Shown: positions 33,685 to 41,956 of the stretch, in pieces | Numbering within the stretch: position 1 is the stretch's first letter | How the letters are laid out: each line of letters begins with the position of its first letter | Assembly (NCBI GenBank): GCA_012959465.1 | Contig: DUDC01000034.1 | Location: 1-41,956, forward strand | Source of the DNA: Planctomycetaceae bacterium | GTDB lineage: Bacteria; Planctomycetota; Planctomycetia; Pirellulales; Pirellulaceae | Length of the DNA stretch: 41,956 bases | Direction: 5' to 3' | The notes under the pieces: generated by a model | Database searches by the model: none | What the model was told of the DNA's origin: nothing | What the model saw: the letters and a program-made list of their open reading frames with translations, nothing else | Program-made: the position numbers and the translations under genes

Positions 33685-34893
33685 TTACAAAGCTACAAGA
33701 GCTTTACAGTCGTCGGAGAGTTTTTCCGAGAAGCAAGTGGGCAGGAAGTGGCTTTGCTTTGCCGCATGGATTTCCAACAGCAATTCTCGCAAGTTGTCGG
33801 CGGCAATGTTCACAGACCAACGTGTCTCGGCCAATTCTCGGCTGACCCGTCCGAATTGTCGGCGGCGTCGTGGGTTCGAACACAGCTCGATCCATGCATT
33901 GGCAGCCGACTCGAACGACGTGTCGAACCTCAATCCGTTGATCTCATTGATGACCAAGTCATCGGCGTAGGAGTTGAACGACAGGCAGACTGGCAACCCG
34001 CACGCCATGGCCTGCAACACTTCGACTCGCGAGTTCCTGTCTGCACGTTCGACGACGTAAACGTCCAACATAGACATCGCCACGTTGTCGTCGCCACGAT
34101 CAGGACGGACGATCACTTTGCCGTCCAGATGCTCCTGAGAAATCCGTTGCACGACTGCGGCGATTTCGTTCTTGCCCAGTCCCAAGATCGCCATCCGCCA
34201 GTCGTTCGATTGCGCGACGGCCCGTTTCGAAGTGGCGAGGATTCGGTCGATTGTTTCGGTGTCAAGCGACTTTGCGACCAGTCCACAGACCGTATTGGAG
34301 TGGTCGAAGCCCATGTCCTGACGCAATTGCCACCGCTGACCGGGAAAGGGTCGGAAGAAGTCGGTATCAACGCCGACGGTCAGTGATTGCACGCGCGATG
34401 CTGGAATTGACGACTGACATGCCAGGTCCTGAGCTACTTGAGGCGATTCGCAAATGAAGCAATCCGTCCCGGACACTAGTATTTTCTGTAGATCTCCATC
34501 CCATTTCACTTTCGCGTCACAATATGCAAAGCTTGCTACAACTAGTAGATCGCTCTTCTGGGCACCCAGGCTTTCCCAAAACGTCTCATCGTCTCCGCCC
34601 ATCATCACCAGGGCGTCGAATTCACCATCGGCAAGCAGAGTGGGCAGATACTTGCGGGCGTCCGGGTCGTTCTTTTCCGTCAGGATTCGTGAATGCAGCG
34701 GGAAATCGTGTAGGCACTCCGTTGCATCCGCTGACAGATCATTGAGCGCTGCGACTTCGACAGAGAAGTGCTCGTTGGCGGTCCGCCGAATGAGTTCAAA
34801 CCACTCTTTTCCCAACACCTCATCATCGGATGAGCCAATCAGGAACAAGCAACGGATCAAATCGGACGTTTTGAAATGTGTGTGGTGGATCAT
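33685..34893 (-). CDS. glycosyltransferase, GT4-like (group 1)
   Basis: 402 residues from ATG 34893; a start at 34923 is less likely. Two Rossmann-like halves are suggested: N-terminal LIRCLFLIGSSDDEVLGKEW ... and a C-terminal GT-B donor domain with VIVRPDRGDDNVAMSMLDVYVVE, then SRVEVLQAMACGLPVCLS, the usual second acidic/AMACGLPV motif of group 1 transferases, and ENINGLRFDT-like NEINGLRFDT. The nucleotide-sugar donor and acceptor are unknown. It is divergent from the sulfatase-fold gene at 35070 with a shared 176-base promoter region, which suggests a joint role in cell-surface glycan work, but that is inference. Confidence 0.78.
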   Translation of the reverse strand: MIHHTHFKTSDLIRCLFLIGSSDDEVLGKEWFELIRRTANEHFSVEVAALNDLSADATECLHDFPLHSRILTEKNDPDARKYLPTLLADGEFDALVMMGGDDETFWESLGAQKSDLLVVASFAYCDAKVKWDGDLQKILVSGTDCFICESPQVAQDLACQSSIPASRVQSLTVGVDTDFFRPFPGQRWQLRQDMGFDHSNTVCGLVAKSLDTETIDRILATSKRAVAQSNDWRMAILGLGKNEIAAVVQRISQEHLDGKVIVRPDRGDDNVAMSMLDVYVVERADRNSRVEVLQAMACGLPVCLSFNSYADDLVINEINGLRFDTSFESAANAWIELCSNPRRRRQFGRVSRELAETRWSVNIAADNLRELLLEIHAAKQSHFLPTCFSEKLSDDCKALVAL

Positions 34894-35069
34894 CGTTGTT
34901 CTCAGCAAGGGTGCACGTTCCAAATGAAATGTCGGTTACGCCCTTAGGTTTGCAAAGAGAAAAGGGAGTTGTCGGCGTGTCATTCCGGCGGGGAAAACGT
35001 ACAATCGCTACATTCGCGCAGGTGCCACTCATTTTCGTCAATTCCCTGCCGATGTTCGAAAGGAGATTT

Positions 35070-36113
35070 ATGGCCGGTGTCGTTCGATTGGTTGTCACTG
35101 TTGATGGGCTCTCTCCGCAGTTCCTCGGTCCCTACGGTGGGTCGTGGGTTAGCACACCCAGCATCAATCAACTGGCTGGGCATGGCTGCGTCTTCGAGCA
35201 TGCGTTCTGCGAATCGCTCGATCCTCAACAATCGATCCGCGATCTATGGAAAGCCGAACCCTCTCTGTTCGAGCAATACGCCGCTGCCGGGTATGAAACC
35301 GTCCTGGTTCACGATGACGATTCTTGGCTCAGTGAAATGAATGGGGCCGCGCAACTGGTTGGTGTCGAGGTGCCCGACGAAATCGAAGCGGGCGATTCGA
35401 TAGCGGACACTCGCATGGCGGCTCTGGTTGGCGCTGCACTTGAGCAGTTGGACAAGGTGAATTCGAACACCTTCATCTGGGTCCATTCGCAAGGCATGCT
35501 CGGCCCGTGGGACGCGCCGTCTGAATTCATCTCGAATATTCTGGATGAAGAAGACCCCGTGCCTCCCCGTTACGAACATCCACCCGGACATTCGATTGGA
35601 AAGGACGATGATCCTGACTTGCTTTTGGGAATTCGCCAGTCCTACGCCGCGCAAATCGAGGTTCTGGACACCTGTTTAGAAGCCCTGTTTGACCACCCTC
35701 GACTAAAGCACGAATCATCTGACATCTTCCTTATTGGCCTGCGTGGGTATCCGCTCGGGGAACATGCGCACGTCGGGCTCCAAGATGCCCCTTTGTTTGG
35801 TGAGTCATTTCACGTACCGGTTATCGTCCGCAGCAATCTCGTTTCACGGCAAAGATGGGATGGACTCACGCTGCTTGCAGACCTTCGTTGTTTTCTCGCG
35901 CCACCGAACGATTCCGATTTGCAATGGCCGAACCGTCGACACCTGATCGTAAAGCAGAACGATGAAGTTACGCTGAGAACTCAGGAGTGGCTGTTGCGAC
36001 GGTGCGGAGAGGCAAACGAGCTGTACGCCAAACCTGATGATCGATTTGAGTTCAATGATGTCGCGGACATCATGACCGAGGTTGTCGACGATTTGGTCCG
36101 TCAGACGATGTAG
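35070..36113 (+). CDS. degenerate sulfatase/alkaline phosphatase-fold protein
   Basis: 347 residues; ATG 35070 has AGGAG five bases upstream, and the homology begins immediately (VRLVVTVDGLSPQFLGPYGG). It resembles the sulfatase family: STPSINQLAGHGCVFEHAFCES corresponds to the TPNLDxLAxxGxxFxxAY region, and PLGEHAHVG to the C-terminal LGEH block. However the FGly-forming CxPSR is absent (SLDPQQSIRD stands there), the first metal Asp pair is VDG instead of DDG, and the Asp-His metal motif before LGEH is RGY. It therefore probably lacks sulfatase activity. No signal peptide is seen. It is divergent from the glycosyltransferase gene. Confidence 0.7.
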   Translation: MAGVVRLVVTVDGLSPQFLGPYGGSWVSTPSINQLAGHGCVFEHAFCESLDPQQSIRDLWKAEPSLFEQYAAAGYETVLVHDDDSWLSEMNGAAQLVGVEVPDEIEAGDSIADTRMAALVGAALEQLDKVNSNTFIWVHSQGMLGPWDAPSEFISNILDEEDPVPPRYEHPPGHSIGKDDDPDLLLGIRQSYAAQIEVLDTCLEALFDHPRLKHESSDIFLIGLRGYPLGEHAHVGLQDAPLFGESFHVPVIVRSNLVSRQRWDGLTLLADLRCFLAPPNDSDLQWPNRRHLIVKQNDEVTLRTQEWLLRRCGEANELYAKPDDRFEFNDVADIMTEVVDDLVRQTM

Positions 36114-36162
36114 AGACAAGTCGACGTGCTGGCGGACGAATTCGGCGACGGTACGCTGATAA

Positions 36163-36541
36163 TCACGTCGCCGGTTTGGCGGACGGCGCGGCGTCTCTGG
36201 CCGGTGGATTTTTACGAAGAAGTTTCAGTAGGTCCTGATTTTCCAGCGTAAGCCGACAGTGCAGGGTCTGCCAAAGCCAGATCTTGCCTCCTCGGCCGGC
36301 CGCGGCGATCCATTTTCCGTCGGGCGAGAAGGCAACAGCGTGCAATTCGTCACCGTCGCCGACCAGAGAAAGCGACGTGATAGTTTCGCCCGGCAGCGTA
36401 AAATCCCAAAAGAAAGCGTGCCCGTCCCAACTCGCACTGAGAGCGATGGTCCCCGTCGCGTCCTACCAGAAAACGCCATCGCCTCGACAGTCTCGGCTGA
36501 TCAGCCAGCAATCCCAATTGAATATTCGCGCGACGGCGCAA
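36163..36541 (-). pseudogene. WD40-repeat protein remnant
   Basis: The minus strand encodes clear C-terminal WD40 blades: DATGTIALSASWDGHAFFWD, then LHAVAFSPDGKWIAAAGRGG and KIWLWQ, ending at a stop near 36163. Upstream this frame meets a TAG at about 36465; a neighbouring frame then continues the pattern (ETVEAMAFSG) and soon meets another stop. No start codon and no signal remain. This is the broken tail of a larger WD40 protein; it lies just downstream of an S9 peptidase fragment. Confidence 0.7.
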
Positions 36542-36553
36542 TTGAATCCCGAG

Positions 36554-37108
36554 CTACGGATACCGTTTAAACCAGGCCAACACGTTGGCCACCTTGGCGA
36601 TCAACTGACTGGGCCGGGATGTGATTTTGTGTGATGCCCCCGGAATACGAACCATCGCCGTGTCGATGTTCCGCATCTTTAAAGCGCCGTAGAATTGCTC
36701 CGACTCGGAAAGTGGGGTTCGCAAATCGTCTGTCCCAGTCAACAACATCGTCGGCGTCGTGACGTTGTCCACGAGGGAGATCGGCGAGAATTTCATGTAG
36801 GCTTCCGGGTTTTCCCACGGTGATCCTGGATAGCGGTAGTTGTGATACGAGTAGTAGTTGTCAGCCATCAGAACTTTGCTGTACCAGTTGATGACCGGTT
36901 TCGCGGCCACCGCGGCTCTGTTTTCAACAATGTTGGATGCATCTGCGTCCTCGAAGTACGTGTGCGATGAATGCAATCGCCAATCCTCAGCCACGCGGCG
37001 AGGATCTCTCGAATACAACAGTCTAATATGAATGCCGTCGCGAAGCTTCTGTTTGACTTCGGCGGCTGGAGCACGTGCGGCTTCTCTGGAAATGCACTTG
37101 CGCCAGCC
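36554..37108 (-). pseudogene. S9-type prolyl oligopeptidase remnant (C-terminal end)
   Basis: Open frame of 184 codons without an ATG at its head. The last ~125 residues match the C-terminal catalytic domain of S9 acyl-aminoacyl peptidases: AAVAAKPVINWYS, PGSPWENPEAYMKFSPISL, the Asp of the triad in LLTGTDDLRTP and the His in IPGASHKI, ending VLAWFKRYP. The nucleophile block GxSxGG and everything before it are missing; the first ~50 residues do not match the family and look like joined foreign sequence. A GTG/TTG start (TTG 37018) is possible, but the product could not be a working protease. Confidence 0.7.
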
Positions 37109-37158
37109 TTAAGTATTTGAACTTTCTCTCTGCGAGTTCCGCTACTTACAAACTAAGA

Positions 37159-39444
37159 TTAATGGACCGAGAGGGTCACGGCGGATTCGGTGTAACGGAT
37201 GGTGAAACGGGTACCATCGGTGGCGACACTTTCACTACCGGGGTTGGAGAACGTGCCGATGATTCTGTTAGCGGTCAGGACCGTGTAGGTCTGGCCGGGC
37301 GTGGGTTGGAATCCTTTGCCCGTCGTGACGATCAGGGTGCCAGAGAGAGTGGCGTCGCCTGTAACCAGAAATGACGGTTGCTTGTTACCGTTGAGAGAGA
37401 GATTCAGGGTGGCACGAGCGGATTGATGGTAGTCGGCGCTGATCTTGAATCTAGGTTGATGATTGTCCCTGACGACGATCACGCCATTGTTGTAGACCGT
37501 GCTGTCGATCGAACCGCTGCCGTTGAGAGTTCCGCCGGCATGAATGTCGATCCAGTGAAGTGAGGAGACCGTTCCCGCGTCGACGGTTAGCGTGGCGTTC
37601 GATGCGACCCGGATTTCGTTGCGACCTGTGAGACGAGTGCCGCGACCGAGCAGGAGGAACTGTTCGGCATTTTTCTCTTGGTTGCCTCGGATCTCGAGGC
37701 CCAAAACTTCCAGATCGGCGTCGGCGCGGGCGGTGTTGGACTGGGCGCCCGAGTTTTCGATCCGCGCGGTCCATGAGCGCTGAGGCGCGCCATTGTCGGT
37801 CATGTACGTGATGCCTGCGTTGGCGTAGACGTAGTCGGACCAGTTGTCTGGATCAGAAGTGTTCCCACCGTTTTTGCCTATCCAGTGGTGATAGGTGTTG
37901 GCGAAGCCTTGAGGTTCCGCGACGCGTTCGCCAAGCAGGATTCCCTCGAGCTCCTTGACGAGTTTCGGGTGGGCCGCAGCGATGTCGTTTTCTTCGGCGT
38001 GATCGGCTTCGAGATTGTAGAGTTCGAGAGTGAAAGATTTGCCGCGAGATTTCCCGGAGCGGACCAGTTTGTATTCACCACGGATGATGGACTGGCCGTT
38101 GCCCGCTTCGTGGATGATGAATTCACGCTTTCTCTGATGGCCGCTGCCGCGGAGCGTGGCAGCGATGGACACGCCATCGATGCCAAGTGGAGTCGACGCA
38201 CCGGCTAGCTCGCAGAAAGTCGGCAGCAAGTCAGTGACGTCGACAATCATGTTACTGTTGCTGCCTGCTTTGAGCGCGGAAGCGGAGTTGATTTTCGCCG
38301 GCCAGCGCATGACCAGCGGGACGCGGATGCCGCCTTCTTGGATCATGCCCTTGTTGCCACGAAGACCGCCGTTGGCCTCGAGTTGGACCCTATTTTTTCC
38401 ACTGGGGCCGCCATTGTCGGATTGGAAGATGACGAGCGTATCGTTGGCGATCGAGTCGACCGTATCGCCGTCGTTGTTAGGGTCTTCGAGGGCAGAGAGG
38501 ATATTGCCGAAGTGCGCGTCAATCCGCGTGACCATGGCAGCCCACTGCCGCGTTTGATCGGCGAGCGAATCGTAGTGGGGGTCTTGGGCGTAGGCTTGGT
38601 CCCAGTTTGGGAGGACAGTGATTTCGCCGAACGGCGCGTGAGGAATTTGGACGGCGAGGAGGCCGAAAAAGGGCTGGCCGGTTTGGTTGTAGTTTTCGCC
38701 TTGGGCGCGAACGAAGTCGAGCGCGGCGAAGGCGTAGGCGTCATCACAGTAGGCGGAATCGGGATAATCGGCGTGGTTTTGCAACGCTGGCGTGTTTGGA
38801 TAGTCCGCATGGTTTTGATAGTGAGCTAGTGAATTGGCGACGAGTTGGAGGCCCCCGGTGGCGCTGCTTGGAGCCGGAGCGCTCCACAGGGTCGGCTGGA
38901 AAAAGGTGTGGGCGCGAACGTGGTGGAGTTCGGCCAGCACGTGTTGGTAGCCGTGCGACGTGGGAAGAGTTTGCACGTTGTCGATGACCGGATCGTTCTG
39001 GTCGGCTGAACCTCCATATCCCCATTTGCCCCAGTAACCCGTCACGTATCCGGCGGTCGAGAGCGCGTCGCCCATCAAAATATCGTCGGCGCGCATCGCC
39101 TTTTTGGCGTTATCGCGATCATTGCGATCGGCGAATGTGTGGCCCTGGTGGAATCCGGATTGCTGCGAAGAGCGGGCGGGCGAACAGACGTGGCATCCGT
39201 AGCCGCGAGTGAAGTTAATGCCTTGACGGGCGAGTCGATCGAGGTTGGGCGTGCGTACATAAGGTAAGTTTTTGGCTTTGCGTGCAGCTTGGCCGTTAGG
39301 GCCGATGGAGCCCCAGCCCATGTCGTCGACATAGAAGTAGAGGATGTTGGGCCGTTGCGTTTCAGTGGCAGTGAACGTTGTGTTGAGACTGAAACAAGTG
39401 CTGGCTGCAAGGACCAGGGCGAGAGGGACGAGAAGGATTTTCAT
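37159..39444 (-). CDS. secreted type I sulfatase with beta-strand-rich C-terminal tail
   Basis: 761 residues from ATG 39444, with a signal peptide (MKILLVPLALVLAASTCFS). The catalytic domain (about 28-500) has D40/D41 in YVDDMGWG, the FGly motif C87-S-P-A-R, the metal block FQSDNGG and the C-terminal RGEYKLVRS. After the catalytic part, the last ~240 residues (LEIRGNQEKNAEQFLLLG ... TLTVDAGTVSSLHWIDIHAGG ... TLIVTTGKGFQPTPGQTYTVL) form the autotransporter-associated/PEP-CTERM-like beta-strand repeat seen on surface proteins of Verrucomicrobia and related phyla. No sorting signal follows. Substrate: presumably a sulfated polysaccharide. It lies 35 bases behind the DUF1592-type gene. Its DNA is GC-rich (38 of 60 bases at 38701-38760), unlike that neighbour. 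Confidence 0.88.
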   Translation of the reverse strand: MKILLVPLALVLAASTCFSLNTTFTATETQRPNILYFYVDDMGWGSIGPNGQAARKAKNLPYVRTPNLDRLARQGINFTRGYGCHVCSPARSSQQSGFHQGHTFADRNDRDNAKKAMRADDILMGDALSTAGYVTGYWGKWGYGGSADQNDPVIDNVQTLPTSHGYQHVLAELHHVRAHTFFQPTLWSAPAPSSATGGLQLVANSLAHYQNHADYPNTPALQNHADYPDSAYCDDAYAFAALDFVRAQGENYNQTGQPFFGLLAVQIPHAPFGEITVLPNWDQAYAQDPHYDSLADQTRQWAAMVTRIDAHFGNILSALEDPNNDGDTVDSIANDTLVIFQSDNGGPSGKNRVQLEANGGLRGNKGMIQEGGIRVPLVMRWPAKINSASALKAGSNSNMIVDVTDLLPTFCELAGASTPLGIDGVSIAATLRGSGHQRKREFIIHEAGNGQSIIRGEYKLVRSGKSRGKSFTLELYNLEADHAEENDIAAAHPKLVKELEGILLGERVAEPQGFANTYHHWIGKNGGNTSDPDNWSDYVYANAGITYMTDNGAPQRSWTARIENSGAQSNTARADADLEVLGLEIRGNQEKNAEQFLLLGRGTRLTGRNEIRVASNATLTVDAGTVSSLHWIDIHAGGTLNGSGSIDSTVYNNGVIVVRDNHQPRFKISADYHQSARATLNLSLNGNKQPSFLVTGDATLSGTLIVTTGKGFQPTPGQTYTVLTANRIIGTFSNPGSESVATDGTRFTIRYTESAVTLSVH

Positions 39445-39479
39445 ATTATTTCTTTGCAGAAAATGAGGGTTCCTCATAT

Positions 39480-41912
39480 CTATTTTATCCGAAAAATATT
39501 CGAGCTGACCACTTCCAGCAACAGGTCCTGCATCCCATATCCTTTAGACTTAACAACATCAACGATACGGTTGATCTCTGTATTATCCATGGGTTCCATG
39601 GTCCGCCCTGCCGCATAGGTGAGTAGTTTACTGGCCAGGCATCGTGTAAACGGGTCCTTTTTCAGGAGAAGTATCTTTTTAAAACCCAAAATATCCTCAT
39701 AAGACTCACCACTATGAAATGTGCCGGAGGCATTCACCATGGGGGATGAAAATTTCCTATTCTTCTCTTCCCTCTTTATTGGATCCAAGGTGTGATCATA
39801 TCGGGACCGCCACTGACCAATGGCATCGTAATTTTCCAGGGCCCATCCGGCAGGATCGATCTTGCGATGGCATTCACTACAGGTTTTGACGTCCCGGTGT
39901 TTCTCCAGTTGGTCCCGAATCGTCACCGTTCCCCGTGTGTCCGGTTCCACCGCCGGAATATTGGCAGGTGGAGGAGCGGGGGGTGTGCCAAGAATATTCT
40001 CCAGGACCCAAATCCCCCGGACGATGGGTGAAGTATCTACCCCGTTGGCTGTGGCCGTCAGAACAGCCATCTGTCCCAGGAGCCCGCCACGTTTGGGATC
40101 TTTCACCGTTATCCGCTTAAACCCATTAAGGGGAAGTTTCCGGTAATCTTTAAGACCATAGAATTTTCCAAGTCCCCGGTTCATATAGGTGAAATCAGAA
40201 TCGAGAAAGTCCGTCACGGGTCGGTTCTTCAGAACCATCTCAGTAAAAAAGAAGAAGGTTTCCTTCTTCATGGTCTCTTCCAGATTTTCCCGGTAATAAA
40301 TCAACGCCTGTTGTCTGTCCGGCCGCAGGGTTCCGATATTGTCCAGATGGAGCCAATCCTCGGGAAACCCTTCAAAAAAGGAAAGGGCCCGTTTATCCCT
40401 GATCATTCTTTTCGCCTGCTCCTTTAAAACGGCAGATGAATTTAATTGGCCATTCTCAGCCATCTGAAGCAACTTGGCATCGGGCATGGAAGACCAAAGG
40501 AAATAGGACAGCCGATTCGCCAGGGCCACCTGGGACAATTCACCTTCGTTTTCATTGAAGTAGAGGAATTTAGGAGAACATAAAATGGCTGTGATACCCA
40601 TACGAATCAGTGAACGATTATCCATCCCCGCCTTCTTCTCCCGGTCCATGGCGGCAAAGACGGGTTCTAGATCCCCTACTTCATACATTCCCCGGTAGGC
40701 TTGTTTGGCAAAGGTCTTCAGCACCTGTTTTGGATCCGCTTCTTCGGGGGCCTTGGTCCCCATGAGGTTCTTATAGGCAGGGGTCGGCCACTCTTCAAAT
40801 AGGGGACCTTCCACTTTCATCTCATATAAGCGAAGAACGGGGCCCATCTTGTTATAGACTTCCTGGAAAATTTTTTGATCTACCCAACCCGCAATGAATT
40901 TGTAATCTTTCTTTGGTTCATGGTCCTTATTCTTATTTCGGGATTGAGAAGCCTGAAATTCTTTTGCTTTCCATTTTTTAGCCGTGCGTTCTTCTGATAT
41001 CACACCGGGAGGTAGTAATTCAAAGTCAGCCTTGGACATTGTGAACTTGCGTCTAAGTTCCTTTATGTGGAAGGTTCCCGTGGGAAAGGAGAGCCTGGGG
41101 CTTTCACCTTTTTCCAGCCAGAACTTACACCCGATTTCCACCACTTGGTTATTCGGTAAATCCACTTCCAATAGTTTCCGCTGGTTGTGGTGGATATTGG
41201 AAAGGGAACCATTTTTACTGTTGGCCACATCGACGATGGCCCTGTGTTTATCTTTTTTATCAATCCCTACCAATTCTTCGGAAAAGGGATAATCCTGGTT
41301 GATTGCTTCGACCTTGAATGTGATCCCGTAATGACCCGACTGGGACACTCCCTTGTGAAGGGAATGGGCCCACATGTATCCATCCTTTCGGGCAGTGGCT
41401 TCAAACATAACGGAGAAGGGCTGTTTCTTTTTTTTCTCGATATTTTTTAATGCTTCTGCCACGTTGTCCAGAGTATAGGGGTTTTTTTCATCGGCTTCCT
41501 TTCCCATGGCAAAAGGGGGTCTAATGACTTGGGTCCGGGTCACTGGTTTTTTAAGATCCACGAGGATCTTATCCAGAATGATTTTTGATGCCCTTAGCTG
41601 TTCAACCATCCAAAAGTCCGAGGTCACCAGGGTATGACCTATATTTTTAAAATTTTCCTTCTCTTCATCATCCGGGAATTCTGAGGTGGGGTCAAAGGAA
41701 GACGTATCAAAGGCAAGAAGATCCCTGATGGTGTTTTTATACTGGGTTTTATTCAGACGCCTTAAGACAGTGCCATGCCCGGTACTGTCCATATGTTTCC
41801 TAGCCATCTGGGACCCGGAGATAATATAGCGCATCAACTTTTGCACTTCATGGGACTCCGGCTGCTTTTCATCCTCAGGAGGCATTTCCTCCAGATTTAA
41901 CCGATCCAGCAC
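39480..41912 (-). CDS. DUF1587/1592/1588/1585 'planctomycete cytochrome' protein, 5' part broken or missing
   Basis: 810 residues from GTG 41912. The order of blocks is LRRLNKTQYKNTIRDLL (DUF1587), a long carbohydrate-binding-like middle, LANRLSYFLWSSMPD (DUF1592), FMRRGLGKFYG-type YMNRGLGKFYGL with RGGLLGQMAVLTATANG and SPIVRGIWVLE (DUF1588), the haem motif CSECH, and a C-terminal LLTYAAGRTMEP (DUF1585). Such genes usually begin with an N-terminal cytochrome domain before the EMPPED block, which is missing here. Upstream the same frame continues in a protein-like manner (KLDA, stop, EYNINCWQQVL), the stop being TAA at 41940-41942, so the gene is probably interrupted or has a sequence error. 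The DNA is AT-rich compared with the rest of the window. Confidence 0.8.
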   Translation of the reverse strand: MLDRLNLEEMPPEDEKQPESHEVQKLMRYIISGSQMARKHMDSTGHGTVLRRLNKTQYKNTIRDLLAFDTSSFDPTSEFPDDEEKENFKNIGHTLVTSDFWMVEQLRASKIILDKILVDLKKPVTRTQVIRPPFAMGKEADEKNPYTLDNVAEALKNIEKKKKQPFSVMFEATARKDGYMWAHSLHKGVSQSGHYGITFKVEAINQDYPFSEELVGIDKKDKHRAIVDVANSKNGSLSNIHHNQRKLLEVDLPNNQVVEIGCKFWLEKGESPRLSFPTGTFHIKELRRKFTMSKADFELLPPGVISEERTAKKWKAKEFQASQSRNKNKDHEPKKDYKFIAGWVDQKIFQEVYNKMGPVLRLYEMKVEGPLFEEWPTPAYKNLMGTKAPEEADPKQVLKTFAKQAYRGMYEVGDLEPVFAAMDREKKAGMDNRSLIRMGITAILCSPKFLYFNENEGELSQVALANRLSYFLWSSMPDAKLLQMAENGQLNSSAVLKEQAKRMIRDKRALSFFEGFPEDWLHLDNIGTLRPDRQQALIYYRENLEETMKKETFFFFTEMVLKNRPVTDFLDSDFTYMNRGLGKFYGLKDYRKLPLNGFKRITVKDPKRGGLLGQMAVLTATANGVDTSPIVRGIWVLENILGTPPAPPPANIPAVEPDTRGTVTIRDQLEKHRDVKTCSECHRKIDPAGWALENYDAIGQWRSRYDHTLDPIKREEKNRKFSSPMVNASGTFHSGESYEDILGFKKILLLKKDPFTRCLASKLLTYAAGRTMEPMDNTEINRIVDVVKSKGYGMQDLLLEVVSSNIFRIK

Positions 41913-41956
41913 CTGCTGCCAACAATTGATATTATACTCTTACGCATCAAGTTTTC

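Overview
The window looks like chromosomal DNA of a planctomycete, most likely from the Pirellulales group. I infer this from content: a PQQ-type beta-propeller lipoprotein pair, a Ser/Thr kinase followed by an FHA-GAF-cyclase, a DUF1587/1592-type 'planctomycete cytochrome c' protein, sulfatases, a LolC/LolD/LysS block and a Pup ligase. Most genes have moderately GC-rich coding sequence (for example 36 G/C in the 60 bases 12481-12540). There are no rRNA or tRNA genes, CRISPR arrays, transposases or phage genes that I can see.

Layout. 1-1315: left-edge membrane/coiled-coil protein, cut by the window. 1660-6446: long-form aspartate carbamoyltransferase overlapping a DCC-family thiol protein, a secreted hypothetical protein, and dprA. 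6491-8717: aroB and two small hypothetical genes. 8804-10665: a two-gene pupylation module, consisting of a 55-residue protein ending in Gly-Gly-Glu and, 8 bases later, a PafA/Dop-family ligase carrying an inserted pair of membrane helices. This is the most interesting item. 10905-12698: a hypothetical protein and a FetA/FetB ABC exporter. 12788-14921: a DgcN-DgcA pair for D-glutamate (N-acetylation, then racemisation). 15100-16653: long NfeD membrane protease. 16858-21848: ilvE, lolD, lolC/E-like permease and lysS on the minus strand, preceded by an amidohydrolase (to 23283).

23511-27638: a transmembrane Ser/Thr kinase with an extracytoplasmic sensor region, followed by an FHA-GAF-class III cyclase whose two usual substrate-selecting residues are replaced. 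27732-31717: two beta-propeller proteins in an operon, one a lipoprotein with a His/Asp-rich tandem repeat. 32081-33588: DUF971 protein and hemB. 33685-36113: a glycosyltransferase divergent from a degenerate sulfatase-fold protein.

36114-37158 is decayed DNA with remnants of a WD40 protein and of an S9 peptidase. Beyond it come a sulfatase with a beta-strand-rich C-terminal tail (GC-rich) and a DUF1592-type cytochrome gene (clearly AT-richer; 20 G/C in bases 40921-40980) that has an in-frame stop close to the right edge. The last 5 kb therefore differ in composition from the rest and may be acquired DNA or an assembly join.

Intergenic regions carry several palindromic elements: a 97-base nested inverted repeat (16702-16798), two copies of a 25-base hairpin repeat (12751 and 32452), two CCGTGGGTG-type palindromes (5231 and 33641), and clear terminators after the cyclase/propeller convergent pair, DUF971 and hemB.
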